This document shows positions 1 to 11,700 of a stretch of 64,000 bases of DNA, in pieces. Numbering within the stretch: position 1 is the first letter of the stretch; the number at the start of each line of letters is the position of its first letter. Origin of the DNA: Zygnema cylindricum (Eukaryota; Streptophyta; Zygnematophyceae; Zygnematales; Zygnemataceae); the NCBI GenBank assembly GCA_037447655.1, contig JBBHKE010001566.1:80939-144938 (forward strand), in the 5' to 3' direction. A program made the translations under genes and the position numbers. The notes under the pieces are model-generated. The model did not search any database, was not told the DNA's origin, and worked only from the letters and a program-made list of their open reading frames with translations.

Positions 1-340
1 ATGAACCTGCAATGTGGATTTCATTGCGGTGATGACTCTTTGTGCTGCTCAAATTCTTTTCGTGGGAATGGGTATTGGGTAGTATATTTGATTGTTAGAG
101 AACCAATATCTCTCCTCGTGTTTTCCTCTTCTCCTAAGTAATACTTATAAATTTACAGGCTGGCACTAGCTTCTACATGGTGGTGTTTATGTCTCCTCCT
201 TTCGCTTCTGCCATTGTCCCTTTTCTTGAAGTGTTTGATTCTGATGGTAATGACTTTTTTTACGAACTGTTCATTCAATTTTTTAATCAGTTCATGTAAT
301 TGCAGGTCATTTGCTGGAAATCACTAAGCAAAATACCTGA
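1..340 (+). CDS. Possible 3' end of an unidentified gene (exons 1-78, 159-246, 306-340)
   Basis: Three blocks can be joined at GT/AG borders: a donor after position 78, an acceptor before 159, a donor after 246 and an acceptor before 306. In the frame starting at base 1 the phases agree (0, then 1), and the joined reading ends in TGA at 338-340, giving a tail that ends in ...FDSDG and LLEITKQNT. A second frame through the same exons is also open and hydrophobic, so the frame is not settled. I recognise no family. The gene would start left of the window and converge on MND1. Confidence 0.25.
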
Positions 341-1442
341 ATCAGAACATGATAGATATTATTGTCAGGCTACATGTTGGGGCAAATCTTAGCATGAGCA
401 AAAGCAAAGCTAAGTAGTGGTAGTAGATTAGCAACAGGTTTACACGACTACCAGCCAAACATAATATCTACATCCTTCTAATAGAAGGATTATACTTCTT
501 AGTAAAAGGGGTATAAAGGAGTATATAGGAGTAAGGAGCGTCATTTTCTCCTTCTTAGCGTACCAAACTGCCATTTAAGTTTATTTGAGAAAACTTGAAT
601 CTCGTAATACTGCTGTAGCTTTTGGTCATCATTTCATCATTTCTGGACATATAGCATATGGCATTTGAAGGCTTTATTCTTTCTACATTTTTGGTTGCAT
701 GGAGTTTAGATCCTCAACTGTTTACTGGATTAGATAGTCACCAACCACAATAGTTTTACACATACCATTCTCTCCTGGCCATCCTTGAAAAGAACCAATC
801 TTCCACAATTTGGTAGCTCTATGGCACGTGTGTCCCTAAAGTGCTACGTACAAACGTGAAAGTTTCAAATACAGATGTATGAATAGTAGGGTACTAAAAC
901 TTGGGCATCATAAACCTATCAATGCTTTGTTGACCTGAGGTAAATGGCAGCTTACATTCCAGTCATGCCCTTGAACCAAAAAGTGTCAATTATGCATAAA
1001 TGGCAGTTTACATCTCCGGCATCTCCTTGAACTCAAAAATATATGCATCACAATATATTAACCATGAGTTAACCTCAGTTGCATTTTTAACATTCCTTTG
1101 AATCAAAAAACATGGCAAGAAAGCCGAAAACGTTCAGCCGACAAATTTAAAACATAACAAAAATTGTTTAAAGTGTCGATTCCATAGAATTGCAGGAAAA
1201 CCTGTACGCTCGCTACTTATTAAAGCACACTTGTTGATCAATGCATCATATCTCAAGTCATTTTGGAGCCAGGGAAATTTGTTCCAGTGATTGGATGCAT
1301 AAAGCCAAATAAAAAGAGTTCCATTACATTCTTTAACTGTTCCATATTGAAACAAAGTTTAAAAGCTTAAAATATAAAAACGTATGTTGATGTAGGATTT
1401 GATCAGGTAGCGTTTCATTTTTTGCAGTTTCCTGGTTTCGAA
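341..1442. other. Intergenic stretch between the left-edge exons and MND1
   Basis: I see no coding signal, RNA gene or transposon end here. It should contain the 3' untranslated ends of the two convergent genes. Confidence 0.5.
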
Positions 1443-4400
1443 TTATTCCACATAGTCCAAGTCTTGTGTGATGCCCACCTGACGTTTATTTCAATATGTT
1501 AGTTTCCAAACTTTGGGAATATATGCAGTTCTTCCATATTATGAAGGATGCAATTGTTTGCAGTTGTTTTTTGTTTCTTTGACCTTGTGTGACATTTTTC
1601 GCTTTCGTTCTGCCTTTTTTTCCTTTTTTCATTCCATGTACTCCGATAGTTTACTATCTCACATTTTTTAATAAAGCTTATTGGTATTATTATTAAGGAA
1701 AAGAGGAGTTCGAATCCACAACGTCTTTGTTAAAGAAATATATGAAACACGGACAACACCTGTTGATGGACCATCTCACTTGTAGAAAACAATAACAACA
1801 AAAAAAGACAAAGAAAGGGAAGGAAAAAAACAAAAAGAACAAGACAAAAAAAAAAAACAACAACAAAGAAAGAGGAGATCAAGACCCACCTCTTTATACA
1901 TGCCCACGAGCTCGTCTTTTGCTTCAGGATATGTTTTATTGCACCATTGCTGAAGGGCAAAGATGTTGTCTGTCATGGAAGAATTTAAAGTTTTTTTTTC
2001 CTAAAAAGTAAGTTTCTTGTGGAAAAAGCTCCACCAATCATGTGTGCATCATTTGTTAAAGACGCCAACCATCCATTATGTAAAACGTAAAAAAATGTAC
2101 AAAAATTTACAAAAAAACACCATATCTAAAATTTTATGTTGAGCAGTTCTATTCCACAAAGCACAAAAACATTATTTACAGATGCAAAAAAAACTGTGAT
2201 AATAGTACAACAATAATGTATAACGTTCTTCACTTACGTTCTGCCCTTTTTCCCTTTTTTTATTTCCAGATACTCAGATGGTTTACTGTCGCCCATTTTA
2301 AACATATCTTATTTTAGTATTGCAGCAATTAGATTGTTGATGCCCAATAGCATCGCATTTTTGATAAATCTTAATTGTATGACAGCGATAAATTATTGAT
2401 GCCCAAGAACATTCTTTTCCCTTAAAACACTCAACTCACCTGTCCATCGGTTGATCGCATCATGTGCAACAATTGCTGCCTTTCCTGCAACATGGAAATT
2501 CCTAGTTCAGTTCAAAATTAGTCACATTATTGTAAGTAATACGCATTACAACGGGCGATGGTAGACTATCTGAGTACTTGATAAGGAAAACGAAGATGAA
2601 GGGCAAGACGAAGGTGAAAATTGTCACACGAGATCAAACGAGCAAAAGATAAAGAACCACAACGGTAATTGTTTCGACGATGGAGATGTATAACTGTTTC
2701 AGCGATCAAATTTTTGCCTCATTTAGAAACATTGATTATACTGTAAGAGAAATATGGACGAAGAGACGTACTTTTCTTGTCGAGAACTTCTGGATCGTTG
2801 TCAGCGTAGTGCTCCAGTTCCTTCTGCACAGTATAAAACGACCATGTTTATGTCAGACGACGTTGAAAAAAAAGTACAAAAACATTAAAAAGATAATATT
2901 TTTAAAAATTAAGAATCATTCCAGCATTGTGCTTCGAGTAAATAAAGGTTGTAAAGTCGGGCTAACCATCATGTTTTTGTTTGCATCCTCCAAGGACTTT
3001 AATAAACTTAATTTAGCTTCCCGATCAGCCTGGAGCAAGTCAACAAATAAGATTGTTAAAATTCTCATTAGTTTAAAGTAACCACTACAGCCACTGGATA
3101 AGTACACTGCCTACCGCTGTTAGAGTTTATAACTCTAATTTGAGTGCGTCTTTTTTTTACCCAAAATCATAATTAGTGTTAATAACAATATCTAGTTATG
3201 TGGCCAATAAGCACGTGACATAACATAATTCAGTGTAGATAATTTAATAAAGTGTTAACGATAACAATTCACTGACTTTAATAACGATGGGCTGTGTATT
3301 ACTGTACAACCAATTTCCATGCTTCAGCCAGATGAATAGACTTCAAAACTAGCAGCAAAAGCTTGTTGGTGGACAAAATGGCCAAAGCTTTCAAAATTAA
3401 GGCTCACAGAATCTGTTCTCTCTTTCTTCAGAGTCTCCAATCGTTTTTCTAACTCTTCATGGCGAATTGCAATTGCCGCTCTTTCAGATTCAAGTTTCAC
3501 TTTTGTGTGACGTAACTGGGGGAAGGTTGCAATTCAAATCATTAGTCCATCTACACTATGGGTCAAATCATCCATCTACTGTAAACAGTATTTTATGGAT
3601 CATAGCAGAGTTCAAACATGCAAAAAAAATCTGGAAACTCTATATGCAGTTATACCGTACTATACATATAGTTTAAACACTTTTTCGAACTGAACGGGCT
3701 AACGAGACATGGGGTTTCATTTTTTTTTAACACATTTGAACTATGGACCATAGACAGAATGACCAGCAGCCACACTTGTATTCACAATGTTCAAGATGTT
3801 GCTGATGTAACTCTATATTTTGCTCTGCGATTCTGAAAGAGTTTAATTCAACATCTTCTGATGAAACTTTTTTTTTTATAACATCCAAATAATGCTCCTG
3901 CCATGATTTTGTATCATACAGAACGTCACAATGTAATCAACGAATGAAAAGGCACCAACGTCAAATGCATACCATATTGGACATCAGACCAGCCACCGTT
4001 TTCCAAATATGAACGTTTTTCAAATTTATGGATCGTTAAGACAATGTGTTACTTCCTTTCTTCATCTGTAAAAAGTTGTTTACAAACCCGATTGCCGGCC
4101 TGACTTGGGAAAGACCAGAAATACACCGAGGAGCCGATTTTGTCTTTACATACAAGATCGTCGTCTATAAGGCTCTGAACAACATCCTTGACGCTTTGGC
4201 TTATTACCCCTTTAGATGGACCCTTCTTCTCCAGTTCTTTCAGCTGACCCAAGAAACCAACCCAGTAGTTCCATGAAATTTATCACAAAGAACCGACTTA
4301 TTTTCAAATAAGTTTACATCAATAAAATACCGGAAGTGCAACTAGTTGACCAAAAAACAGAATCGGCATCAGACCTACCTGTTGCTACCAAAAGACAATG

Positions 4401-5008
4401 TAAATATGATATCATTTTTTTTAGAAGTAACAAAAACAGATACTTGTAGGCCGAATCTGGAGAAAGTAGAAAAATAGAAAGAGGTTGTAGAGAATAGGCA
4501 AGAATAAGCACAAAATAAAAGCCTGCAATTAGGAGACCTCGTAGATGTAGGATTAGAATGTTGAAGGTAAATGTGCTGATTTTAGCTACGTTTTTAAGGT
4601 CGTAAAGACCTTGTTGCAATTTTTTTTGCATATTGAAAGGAAATGATTCAAAATTGGTTCCAGGAATAAAATGGACAATAAGCTGTAAATTATTGCCTCC
4701 GTAGGGAAAAATTACATTAAGTTACACAAAAGAAAAAGAAAAAAGCTATTTGGCCACCAACAACTTGACTGCTATTTTTTGTAACTTGTAGGGAAAACAG
4801 AGCAAGGGAATGTGGATTGAATCCAAGAAGATCCACAAGAAGACAACATTCACCATTTTCGCTGATCATACTGCTGGTACAAAAAAAATAAAGGGAAGAT
4901 GTTGTAAATGTCCGCCCTCACCTGGAAAAAATCTTGTGTTTCGTAAAAAATCTCAAGCATTTTCTCCCTCTTGTCATCGAGAGATAAGCCCCTTTTCTTG
5001 GACTGCAT
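1443..5008 (-). CDS. MND1: MND1, meiotic nuclear division protein 1 (eight exons)
   Basis: Exons in transcript order: 4922-5008, 4088-4243, 3408-3515, 2967-3029, 2772-2823, 2440-2484, 1890-1969, 1443-1478. All introns are GT/AG, and the joined 627 nt is exactly 209 codons including stop (208 aa), the usual size of the family. The N-terminus (KKRGLSLDDKREKMLEIF) and the winged-helix part (LKELEKK, VKDVVQSLIDDDLV, YFWSFPSQ) are typical of MND1. Exons 3-5 encode a heptad-rich coiled coil. The C-terminus (NRWTDNIFALQQW, then GITQDLDYVE) matches the family's capping segment. In other eukaryotes MND1 pairs with HOP2 in the nucleus and stimulates DMC1/RAD51 strand invasion at meiosis. The start is the first ATG before the conserved SKKRGLS motif. 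No break is visible. Expression cannot be judged. Confidence 0.93.
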
Positions 5009-5239
5009 CCAAAAAAACTACCTATCATGTTTTAATTTTTTTTGTAAATTTGAACTGAGAGTAGACCACTCGAGTGTGCGAGCTTGCGCCCTTCACAACT
5101 AGAACAACAAATTAGCGAATTACTTCACTCATTTTCTCTTATCACCTCTTTTTCTTACTATATTTCTCCAGAATCAAGATTAAAAATAAACAGCAGTAGC
5201 ACCAAACATGCCTCTTGCAATAGAACTTTCATAACATTT

Positions 5240-6150
5240 TAATGAACCTACCGATTCCTCAAAGTGTGCCAAGAATTTTAGACGCAAACTCGGAAAATTT
5301 ACCATTTTTTATGTCAATCATCAACCTAAGGATGGTAAAACAGACAAGTCCATAAAGATTCTCAGCTTCAAGTGATATATTTGTTTGCAACTGCACTGAT
5401 TGCAATAAATAAATGAGCATTCCATATCCATAAAAATGCAATTTTATCATCATCCATTCTTCTAGTGTTTCCACAATCAATATTGATATTTGAGGCGCAT
5501 GACAGAACAAGTTTCAACAATTACAGAGCTGGAAATAATGAACAGTGAAACAAGAAAACGATAAGCAGGAAAGAGACAAAGGGCATAAATGACGAGAAAA
5601 ATATTGGTTTGGTCAGGAACAGTCGTTTTAGCAATCATTAGATTTCTCGAGGTGCGCTAAAAAATCCTATAATCATACTCAGTAAATACAACATTTTTTA
5701 TGTCAGTCATCAACCTATGGATGGCAAAACATACAAATGGACAAAGGTTTCCAGCTTCAAGACATGCCTTCGTTTGCAACTGTATTACAATTGCTAGCAC
5801 TAAAATTCTTAGACATAATTTAAGGCAAATACGATATTTCTCATGCCAATCATCAATTTAAAGATGGAAGAACTAGCTAAACCACAAGTATTCTCAGCTT
5901 CAAGGCATAACTTTGTTTGCAACTAAATTGAAACTGCAGTGAGCCACTGAGCATTCCAAATCCATAAATATAAAATTGCTGTAGCCGTCGTTTTTAAAAG
6001 ATTTTTAAAATCCGGTATATACTTAGAATTCAGTCTAGAATTCACCAAGTAAATGTCAACAAATCCACCTTTTCGATTCTCAGCCTCAAGTCAAGAGTAT
6101 GTTTGCAACTGTATTGCAACTGCAGTAAGCCACTGAGCATTCCATTTCTA
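5240..6150 (-). repeat. Four diverged tandem copies of a 120-170 bp unit
   Basis: The shared core (ATTCTCAGCTTCAAG, then TTTGCAACTG) occurs near 5360, 5748, 5892 and 6077. Flanking sequence recurs too, for example the stretch ending in ACTGAGCATTCCA. On the minus strand the copies share a reading such as LQT..LEAEN.C..V....RLMIDIKN, but three of four carry stops, so they resemble decayed duplicated exons or an old minisatellite. Function unknown. Confidence 0.6.
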
Positions 6151-6160
6151 AAAAGGGTTA

Positions 6161-6164
<4 letters not shown>

Positions 6165-6231
<67 letters not shown>
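6165..6231. repeat. (AT)n microsatellite
   Basis: An uninterrupted run of alternating A and T of about 65 bases, with no sign of a gene in it. Confidence 0.97.
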
Positions 6232-6234
<3 letters not shown>

Positions 6235-6312
6235 CACTGTTATTATTCTATATACAACACTATTAGTTATCTAAGAGCTTCAGAATCAGCGTATCAGCTA
6301 GGACTCAGCAAC

Positions 6313-6532
6313 TACACCTTGAATCGTTATTAGCGTCAATGTTTTTTTCGCCACTAAAAACATCTTTTCTCCGTACACCCTTGTTGGGTTTTCAATTGAG
6401 ACCGCCAATCGGAAACTGAGAATGTTATCTTTCAATCGAAACCGTCAGATCCACAATCCTACAAGTGTGTACAGAGAAAAGATGTTTTAAGTGGCGAAAA
6501 AAACATTGACGCTAATAGCGATTCACGGTGTA
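6313..6532. mobile_element. TA-target MITE, 220 bp
   Basis: Both ends are inverted copies of about 65 bases, starting CACCTTGAATCG on the left and mirrored as CGATTCACGGTG on the right, each flanked by TA. Inside, both arms run through a TTTTTCGCCAC motif into CATCTTTTCTC. There is no ORF. TA flanks suggest a Tc1/mariner or pogo-type mobiliser. Related copies lie at about 24279 and 56447. Confidence 0.85.
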
Positions 6533-6962
6533 AATGTCAACAAAAGCAGCCCTTCAAGAAAATTGAGGAAACCTACCATCTTTCCTTTTCGAAATTTTTA
6601 CAGCTTGAGCTTCAGGAAATCAGATTTTCAGTAGCTGTAATAAGAAAGATTTTCAGGAATTTGGGAAATGGGGTAATGTAAAACAGTCTTCAACTTTGGA
6701 TTGTGCTTCAACTTTTGCTGTCGTCGGTAAGGCGATATTATTTGTTTATTGCAAGGAACATATGCAACCATTTGAGTTTATATAAGGCGGCAATTCAAAA
6801 TTTCAATGAACTACTCATTCTATCTTCAAAACGTGCGACCATTGTGTGCCCATTCCGTACATGGAACGGAAATTTGTCATGAAGCGGAAAAGTTCGTCCG
6901 CACGAAATTTCCCATATATTTTAGTAATTTTGCGCGACCTCCGCATGAAATGTCCGCACAGC

Positions 6963-7455
6963 TACACCGTGAATCGCTATTAGCGTAATAAAATAGATAG
7001 CGTAATGAAACAATTAGCGTACTTTACGGTAAATTGGGTTTTTTAGGGTACACAATGATACTAATTTATCATTAACTCTAATTTGTAAACTGCTTTGTAA
7101 AAAATTTCGGAACATAATATGTCCACACTAAAACATGTAAATGTACGAAATTGTTCAAATCGTACGCCGTCGCGTTTTTTTGACATCCGCGTATGCCGGA
7201 AAATATTTACGCAATTACATATTATTAAATTTTCTGTACTTTTATATATAAAAAGGTACGGAATAATACGAATCTGACAGTCCGTACACTACACTATTTA
7301 AAAGGGTACTAAATTACAGTTATGAACCGTATTGAGCGGGGTACCTCAAATAACGTTAAGAAACATTTAGCGTACTTTATTCTATTTGAGAATTTGCCGA
7401 AAAAAAAGAGGTACCCCAATTAGCGTCATGTACGCTAATAGCGATTCGCGGTGTA
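6963..7455. mobile_element. TA-target MITE, about 490 bp
   Basis: The left end reads TA then CACCGTGAATCGCTATTAG; the right end is its inverse followed by TA. The interior is AT-rich and non-coding. A close relative of the same length class is at 35169-35691. Confidence 0.85.
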
Positions 7456-7682
7456 TAGCAGTTTCCGCCAAAATATGGTACGACAATCTGAGGTTTTCTG
7501 TGCTTCAACCTTGAACAAAACCTTTGACTGCTCGTGAATAGTGATCGTGTTGCACATATATAAAGCATCAACTGCAACTGTGAACTGGTGTAGAATGCTG
7601 GTACACGTGAGTAAAGTACGGTACATCACGCACTGGAGGTAGTATGAATAGATCGTAATGAGGAAAAAGGATGGTTATTTCT

Positions 7683-8568
7683 AGTGTTGTGTATCGGTAA
7701 AAAAACTTATCGCGATAACACCGATACCGATAGTTATCGGTTATCGAACGGTCAGAGCTTCCGATATATCGGTCTGGGACCAACAAATTCCATATCGGCG
7801 ATAACTTAAAAAATATATAGTATGCGTACAATAGTACTTTATAGCATACTGTATTATTTTATTGATTTTGGCATGCCACGTATAAAAATCTGTTCCGTTA
7901 CAGTTTAACTGCAATTTATTACCGTAAACGCGGCGCATAAGCGTTGGCTGGTTAACTGAACAAAAATTTAACGGCGACGTACGGAAATTTACTGAAAAAC
8001 TGGTGAACATGGAACTGGAAAAGGACGGCGGACACAAAAGTACAACGGACGCAAAATAACATTCTGCGCGCCGCTGGAATCGAACAGACGACTTGGAATG
8101 AGAAAACAGGAACGGACGGGCCAGCGTGAGCGCCGGCATCCCGGAATGGCTCTTTTGACAGCTTTTGCCAAAAAAGCCGACAGATTGACACGTGGCAGGT
8201 CCCTAGTGGATCTCAAGGAATTAAGGGACAAAGCCATGGCGTCGGATGTGAAAGGTGCATCGTTTTTACTGGATCCGTATCAAAATCGTACAGATTTCAT
8301 GGCGGTTACACTACTTTTTATGCCTGCACACGTCCGGAGAATATGACGTACAGTTGAGTGTACAAACCGTACATTTATCTGTACGGTCCGTACAGATATC
8401 GCCGATAATTATCGTTATCGGCATTATCGCCGATAAGTACCCGATATTATCGGCTACTTATCGGCGATAAGACCGATGTCGATATATCGTACCAATATAT
8501 CGATTATCGGGTACCCGAAAAAAGGCCCATATCGGTTATCGGCAAATCCTTACCGATACACAACACTA
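7683..8568. mobile_element. hAT-type non-autonomous element, 886 bp, with 8-bp target duplication
   Basis: The element starts TAGTGTTGTGTATCGG and ends with the inverse complement CCGATACACAACACTA. It is flanked on both sides by the identical 8-mer GTTATTTC (7675-7682 and 8569-8576). An 8-bp duplication with TAGTGTTG-like ends is the signature of the hAT superfamily. The subterminal regions are packed with ATCGG/CCGAT and CGATATATCG motifs, as expected of multiple transposase-binding sites. Overlapping ORFs inside match nothing I recognise. Relatives lie at 24115-24278, 40127-40794, 41318-41439 and 46264-46696. Confidence 0.92.
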
Positions 8569-8673
8569 GTTATTTCCACTAGGAACATATTTGAATCTGT
8601 TTCGCTGTCGTATGTTATGACTTTTTCGAAGCGTCCTCAGAATGCCCTAAATTACTGGGCATATCTTTAACAA

Positions 8674-8815
8674 TTACACCGTGAATCGTTATTAGACTTA
8701 TGTACTCTATATCGGCGCCCCAAAATTTTGGCATTGATACCCGAAATACCATGATTGATTATATTTTTTCCGTGACGTTAATAACGGTTCTTGTGAATTA
8801 GCGTCAATGGTGTCA
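8674..8815. mobile_element. Left end of a TA-target MITE (partial)
   Basis: TA then CACCGTGAATCGTTATTAG is a typical left terminus of the family seen at 6963. No matching right end is visible, so the copy is probably truncated. Confidence 0.5.
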
Positions 8816-9500
8816 CCGTACATATTTTAAGAATAGTGTGGTGTACGGAGGGTGGTTGTCCGTGCATCACTGTACTTCATTATCAGAAAACGTACGGAAA
8901 GGGTGGTGAATATATGTTGGTCGCATGTAGAACTGCGCTTATAATACACGTGGAGTGGAGTTTGCAACATAGGCGTTCGTATGTATTCAGATGCTTGTTT
9001 TTGTGTGTGATAATGTGAACGGATGACATGTTCACATGCGAAAAAATGCGTAAGTTACGAAAGCATATCGTCGCGTGCTTACATATGTCGTATGGCAATA
9101 AAAGTTTATTTTAATATGTTGTCATTTTAACATTATTTGAGGTACGTGGGTTTAAATAGAGTGCATATGTATCCTATTACATGTTCAAAGTGAAACATAA
9201 CGGTAATACCGGACTGGTGAAGGAAATAAACCTTGATTAAAGTTAAATGTGACTCTAAAATGGGGTGTGGTACACAAAATGACAACAATTTAGAGTAATA
9301 ATGCGTAAGTATTAGAATAAAGTTACACAATTTACATTGGAAAAATACGCCGCGCCTTCAAAACCCGAAAAGATAACAAATTAGCGGCGAATGCGGACAG
9401 AACACAAATAAAAGATTCTTGTTCTGACCAATCCCATCCACGTCCTGGTCAACTGGTGAGTGATGTGCGATTACCCTGTGTCCATTTTCAGTAATAATTT
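8816..9500. other. No recognisable gene
   Basis: AT-rich sequence. The short ORFs on both strands have no domain or splice context that I can support. Confidence 0.4.
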
Positions 9501-9508
9501 ATAAATTT

Positions 9509-10499
9509 TTGAAGAAGATGCGTCGAACCGCCGCCACTGGTGATGGAACGACATTCAGTCCGCCATGGATTATTAGGGATTTTACAATAGTATTAGGGTT
9601 GTCGATTACATGGCGATACAACCTAGAAGGGCGCGTCATCTTCTACGATATACGAAGAAGAGCATGGGTAAGTGTGTCGCTATATCCGGTTTTTCGTCCC
9701 ACTCTCACTCTCTTTTCCAATTTATCATTTTTTCCTTTCTCATTCTCTCTCCCTCTTCGTATTGTAAAAACTTTTTTGTTCTTCTCGTCCCCATTTTCTA
9801 CTCTCTCTCGCACTCTCTCTTTCCCAAATTCTCCCTTTGTCTCGTCCTGTTCTGTACCATTTACCTATTACTGGTCCTATTACTGGTCCTATTACTGGCT
9901 GTCACTATTTTCTATCCACTTTGTCTGTCTCATCCTTCCTGTCTTATATATTTCCCCAACTGCTTTCTGTCATTATTTTGTTCCCATTCTCTCCCTCTCT
10001 CTTTTATTCTATTCCGAACCTTTTTTCTAATATTTTATGTCCCCTTCATTTCCTATACTCTCCCTCTCTCTTCTATTCTTCTCCATACCCTATCTACATT
10101 AGGCCATCCCCTCTCTTCTTTCCACTCTCTCTCTCTTTCTTTCTCTCGTTAAGTCCCGCACCCTTTCTCTATTCTTCACTCTCACTCTCGTCGCCCACTT
10201 TCTCTTTTTCAGTTTCCCCCTATTTTCTAACTCAATTATCCCCTGTTGTTTGTTTTACCTGTGTTTATCCTTTGTATACGATATTATAATCGACATTAAA
10301 TTTTTTATTCTGGTGAAACCCATTCGACGGTCGGTGAATTTATTCTCACCCCACTGCAACATATGCATTCCGGGAAGAATTTAGGTTCATATACGAGATG
10401 TTGGTCGGAAGACATCGTTTGGAGCAACTCGTGGAGTACTTTGCAAGGACCTATCTTCGTCGTGACAGATGGCGATGACCACTTAGATATTGTGTGTAG
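9509..10499 (+). other. Exon-like fragments around a pyrimidine-rich tract
   Basis: An open stretch at 9509-9668 ends at a good donor (GTAAGTG). It is followed by about 550 bases of CT-rich simple sequence (9690-10240). A second open stretch, about 10335-10499, reads FREEFRFIYEMLVGRHRL and continues to YLRRDRWR before TGA, which looks like protein. I could not join the two with consistent splice sites and recognise no family. They may be debris of a transposon gene. Confidence 0.25.
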
Positions 10500-11260
10500 T
10501 ATTACCCAGGTTAACTTTTATTTTTAGTATGGGGTTACCATTCTATAAACGGGTTTTTTAGAGTAGTGTATGACATACGGCTTTGTATCATGGTGTATAT
10601 TAGATGGATTCAACACATCCTTTGTGGAGTATAACGTTGTAAAGGATATCACTGTGAAATATAAAATTGTATTTCTTTATCTTCCGCTGTTGTTATAAAT
10701 GACTATTTTACTGTGAATTTACATTGTTTCTTTGTATAATTTTGTCTTTTTCCAATTTGATTCATGTGTATATCCTCATACCTTTTTTATACTGAATTGC
10801 ATCTAATGTGATCGCCATGTACTCTTTGTGTATCATCCTTACACGCCGACATCATAACTTCATGTATTTCACTGCTCTCCCCTTACCTTGATCGTATTGT
10901 ACTTATATTACATGGAAGGTATGGTTTTGTATTCATTCCATTTGATTGTTTTCTTATCGATGTAAAAATGTGGAAATGATGCACAATAAAAGCGGGCGTC
11001 TTTCTTGATAGTCGGAATCTTATCCATTTACTGTCTAAACTCGCTCTTCATGGTCCAGCGACGGACCAGTGTCGCCGTTGTAAGTCTGTGCGATGATGAA
11101 GGGTAGTCGTTACATTGGCAGAAAATGAAGAGGACATACTTGTTTTTGTCGGAGATAACGACGAAGTGGAAAATTGTATGGGATTTCATTACAGCGACGA
11201 GGCAGTATCGTCGCTGATAAGGAAAAAAAAAATCCTGAAACTGCACCTTCATACAGTGAC
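10500..11260. other. No gene seen; GCGACGA-type motifs at the right side
   Basis: Non-coding by inspection. Near 11040-11220 several CGACGA/TCGTCGC motifs appear that recur in the neighbouring transposon region, so this may be a transposon end. Confidence 0.35.
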
Positions 11261-11263
11261 AAC

Positions 11264-11700
11264 AATTAAAATTTCTCGATGGATGACTAACAAGGTGACG
11301 AAGCCTACTCGTCGCTGATTAGTTTTTCATGTGAAATCAATTAAATTCCTCGATGGATGACTAGCAAGGCGACGAAGCCTACTCGTTGCTGATTAGTTTT
11401 TCATGTGAAATTAATTAAATTCCTCGATGGATGACTAGGAAGGCGACGAAGCCTACTCGTCGCTGATTAGTTTTTCATGTGAAATCAATGAAATTCCTCG
11501 ATGGATGACTAGCAAGGCGACAAAGCCTACTCGTCGCTGATTAGTTTTTCATGTGAAATCAATTAAATTCCTCGATGGATGACTAGCAAGGCGACGAAGC
11601 CTACTCGTCGCTGATTAGTTTTTCATAAGAAATCAATTAAATTCCTCGATGGATGACTAGGAAGGCGACAAAGCCTACCTAGTTGCTGATTAGTTTAACA
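11264..11700. repeat. Six tandem copies of an exact 74-bp unit
   Basis: The motif CTCGATGGATGACTA recurs six times; its inner CGAT lies at 11277, 11351, 11425, 11499, 11573 and 11647, a period of exactly 74. Each unit also carries GCGACGAAGCC and CTCGTCGCTGATTAG. Copies differ by a few bases only. It lies just downstream of the transposase 3' end and may be a subterminal protein-binding array. There are no spacers, so it is not CRISPR-like. Confidence 0.95.

Noticed and set aside
9509-10289. Three overlapping ORFs of 150-180 codons
   Set aside because: Mostly Ser/Leu/Phe/Pro from a CT tract; only the first 160 bases and a separate segment near 10400 look protein-like.
11264-11700. CRISPR-like array
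   Set aside because: Units are contiguous 74-bp repeats with no unique spacers, in a eukaryotic context.
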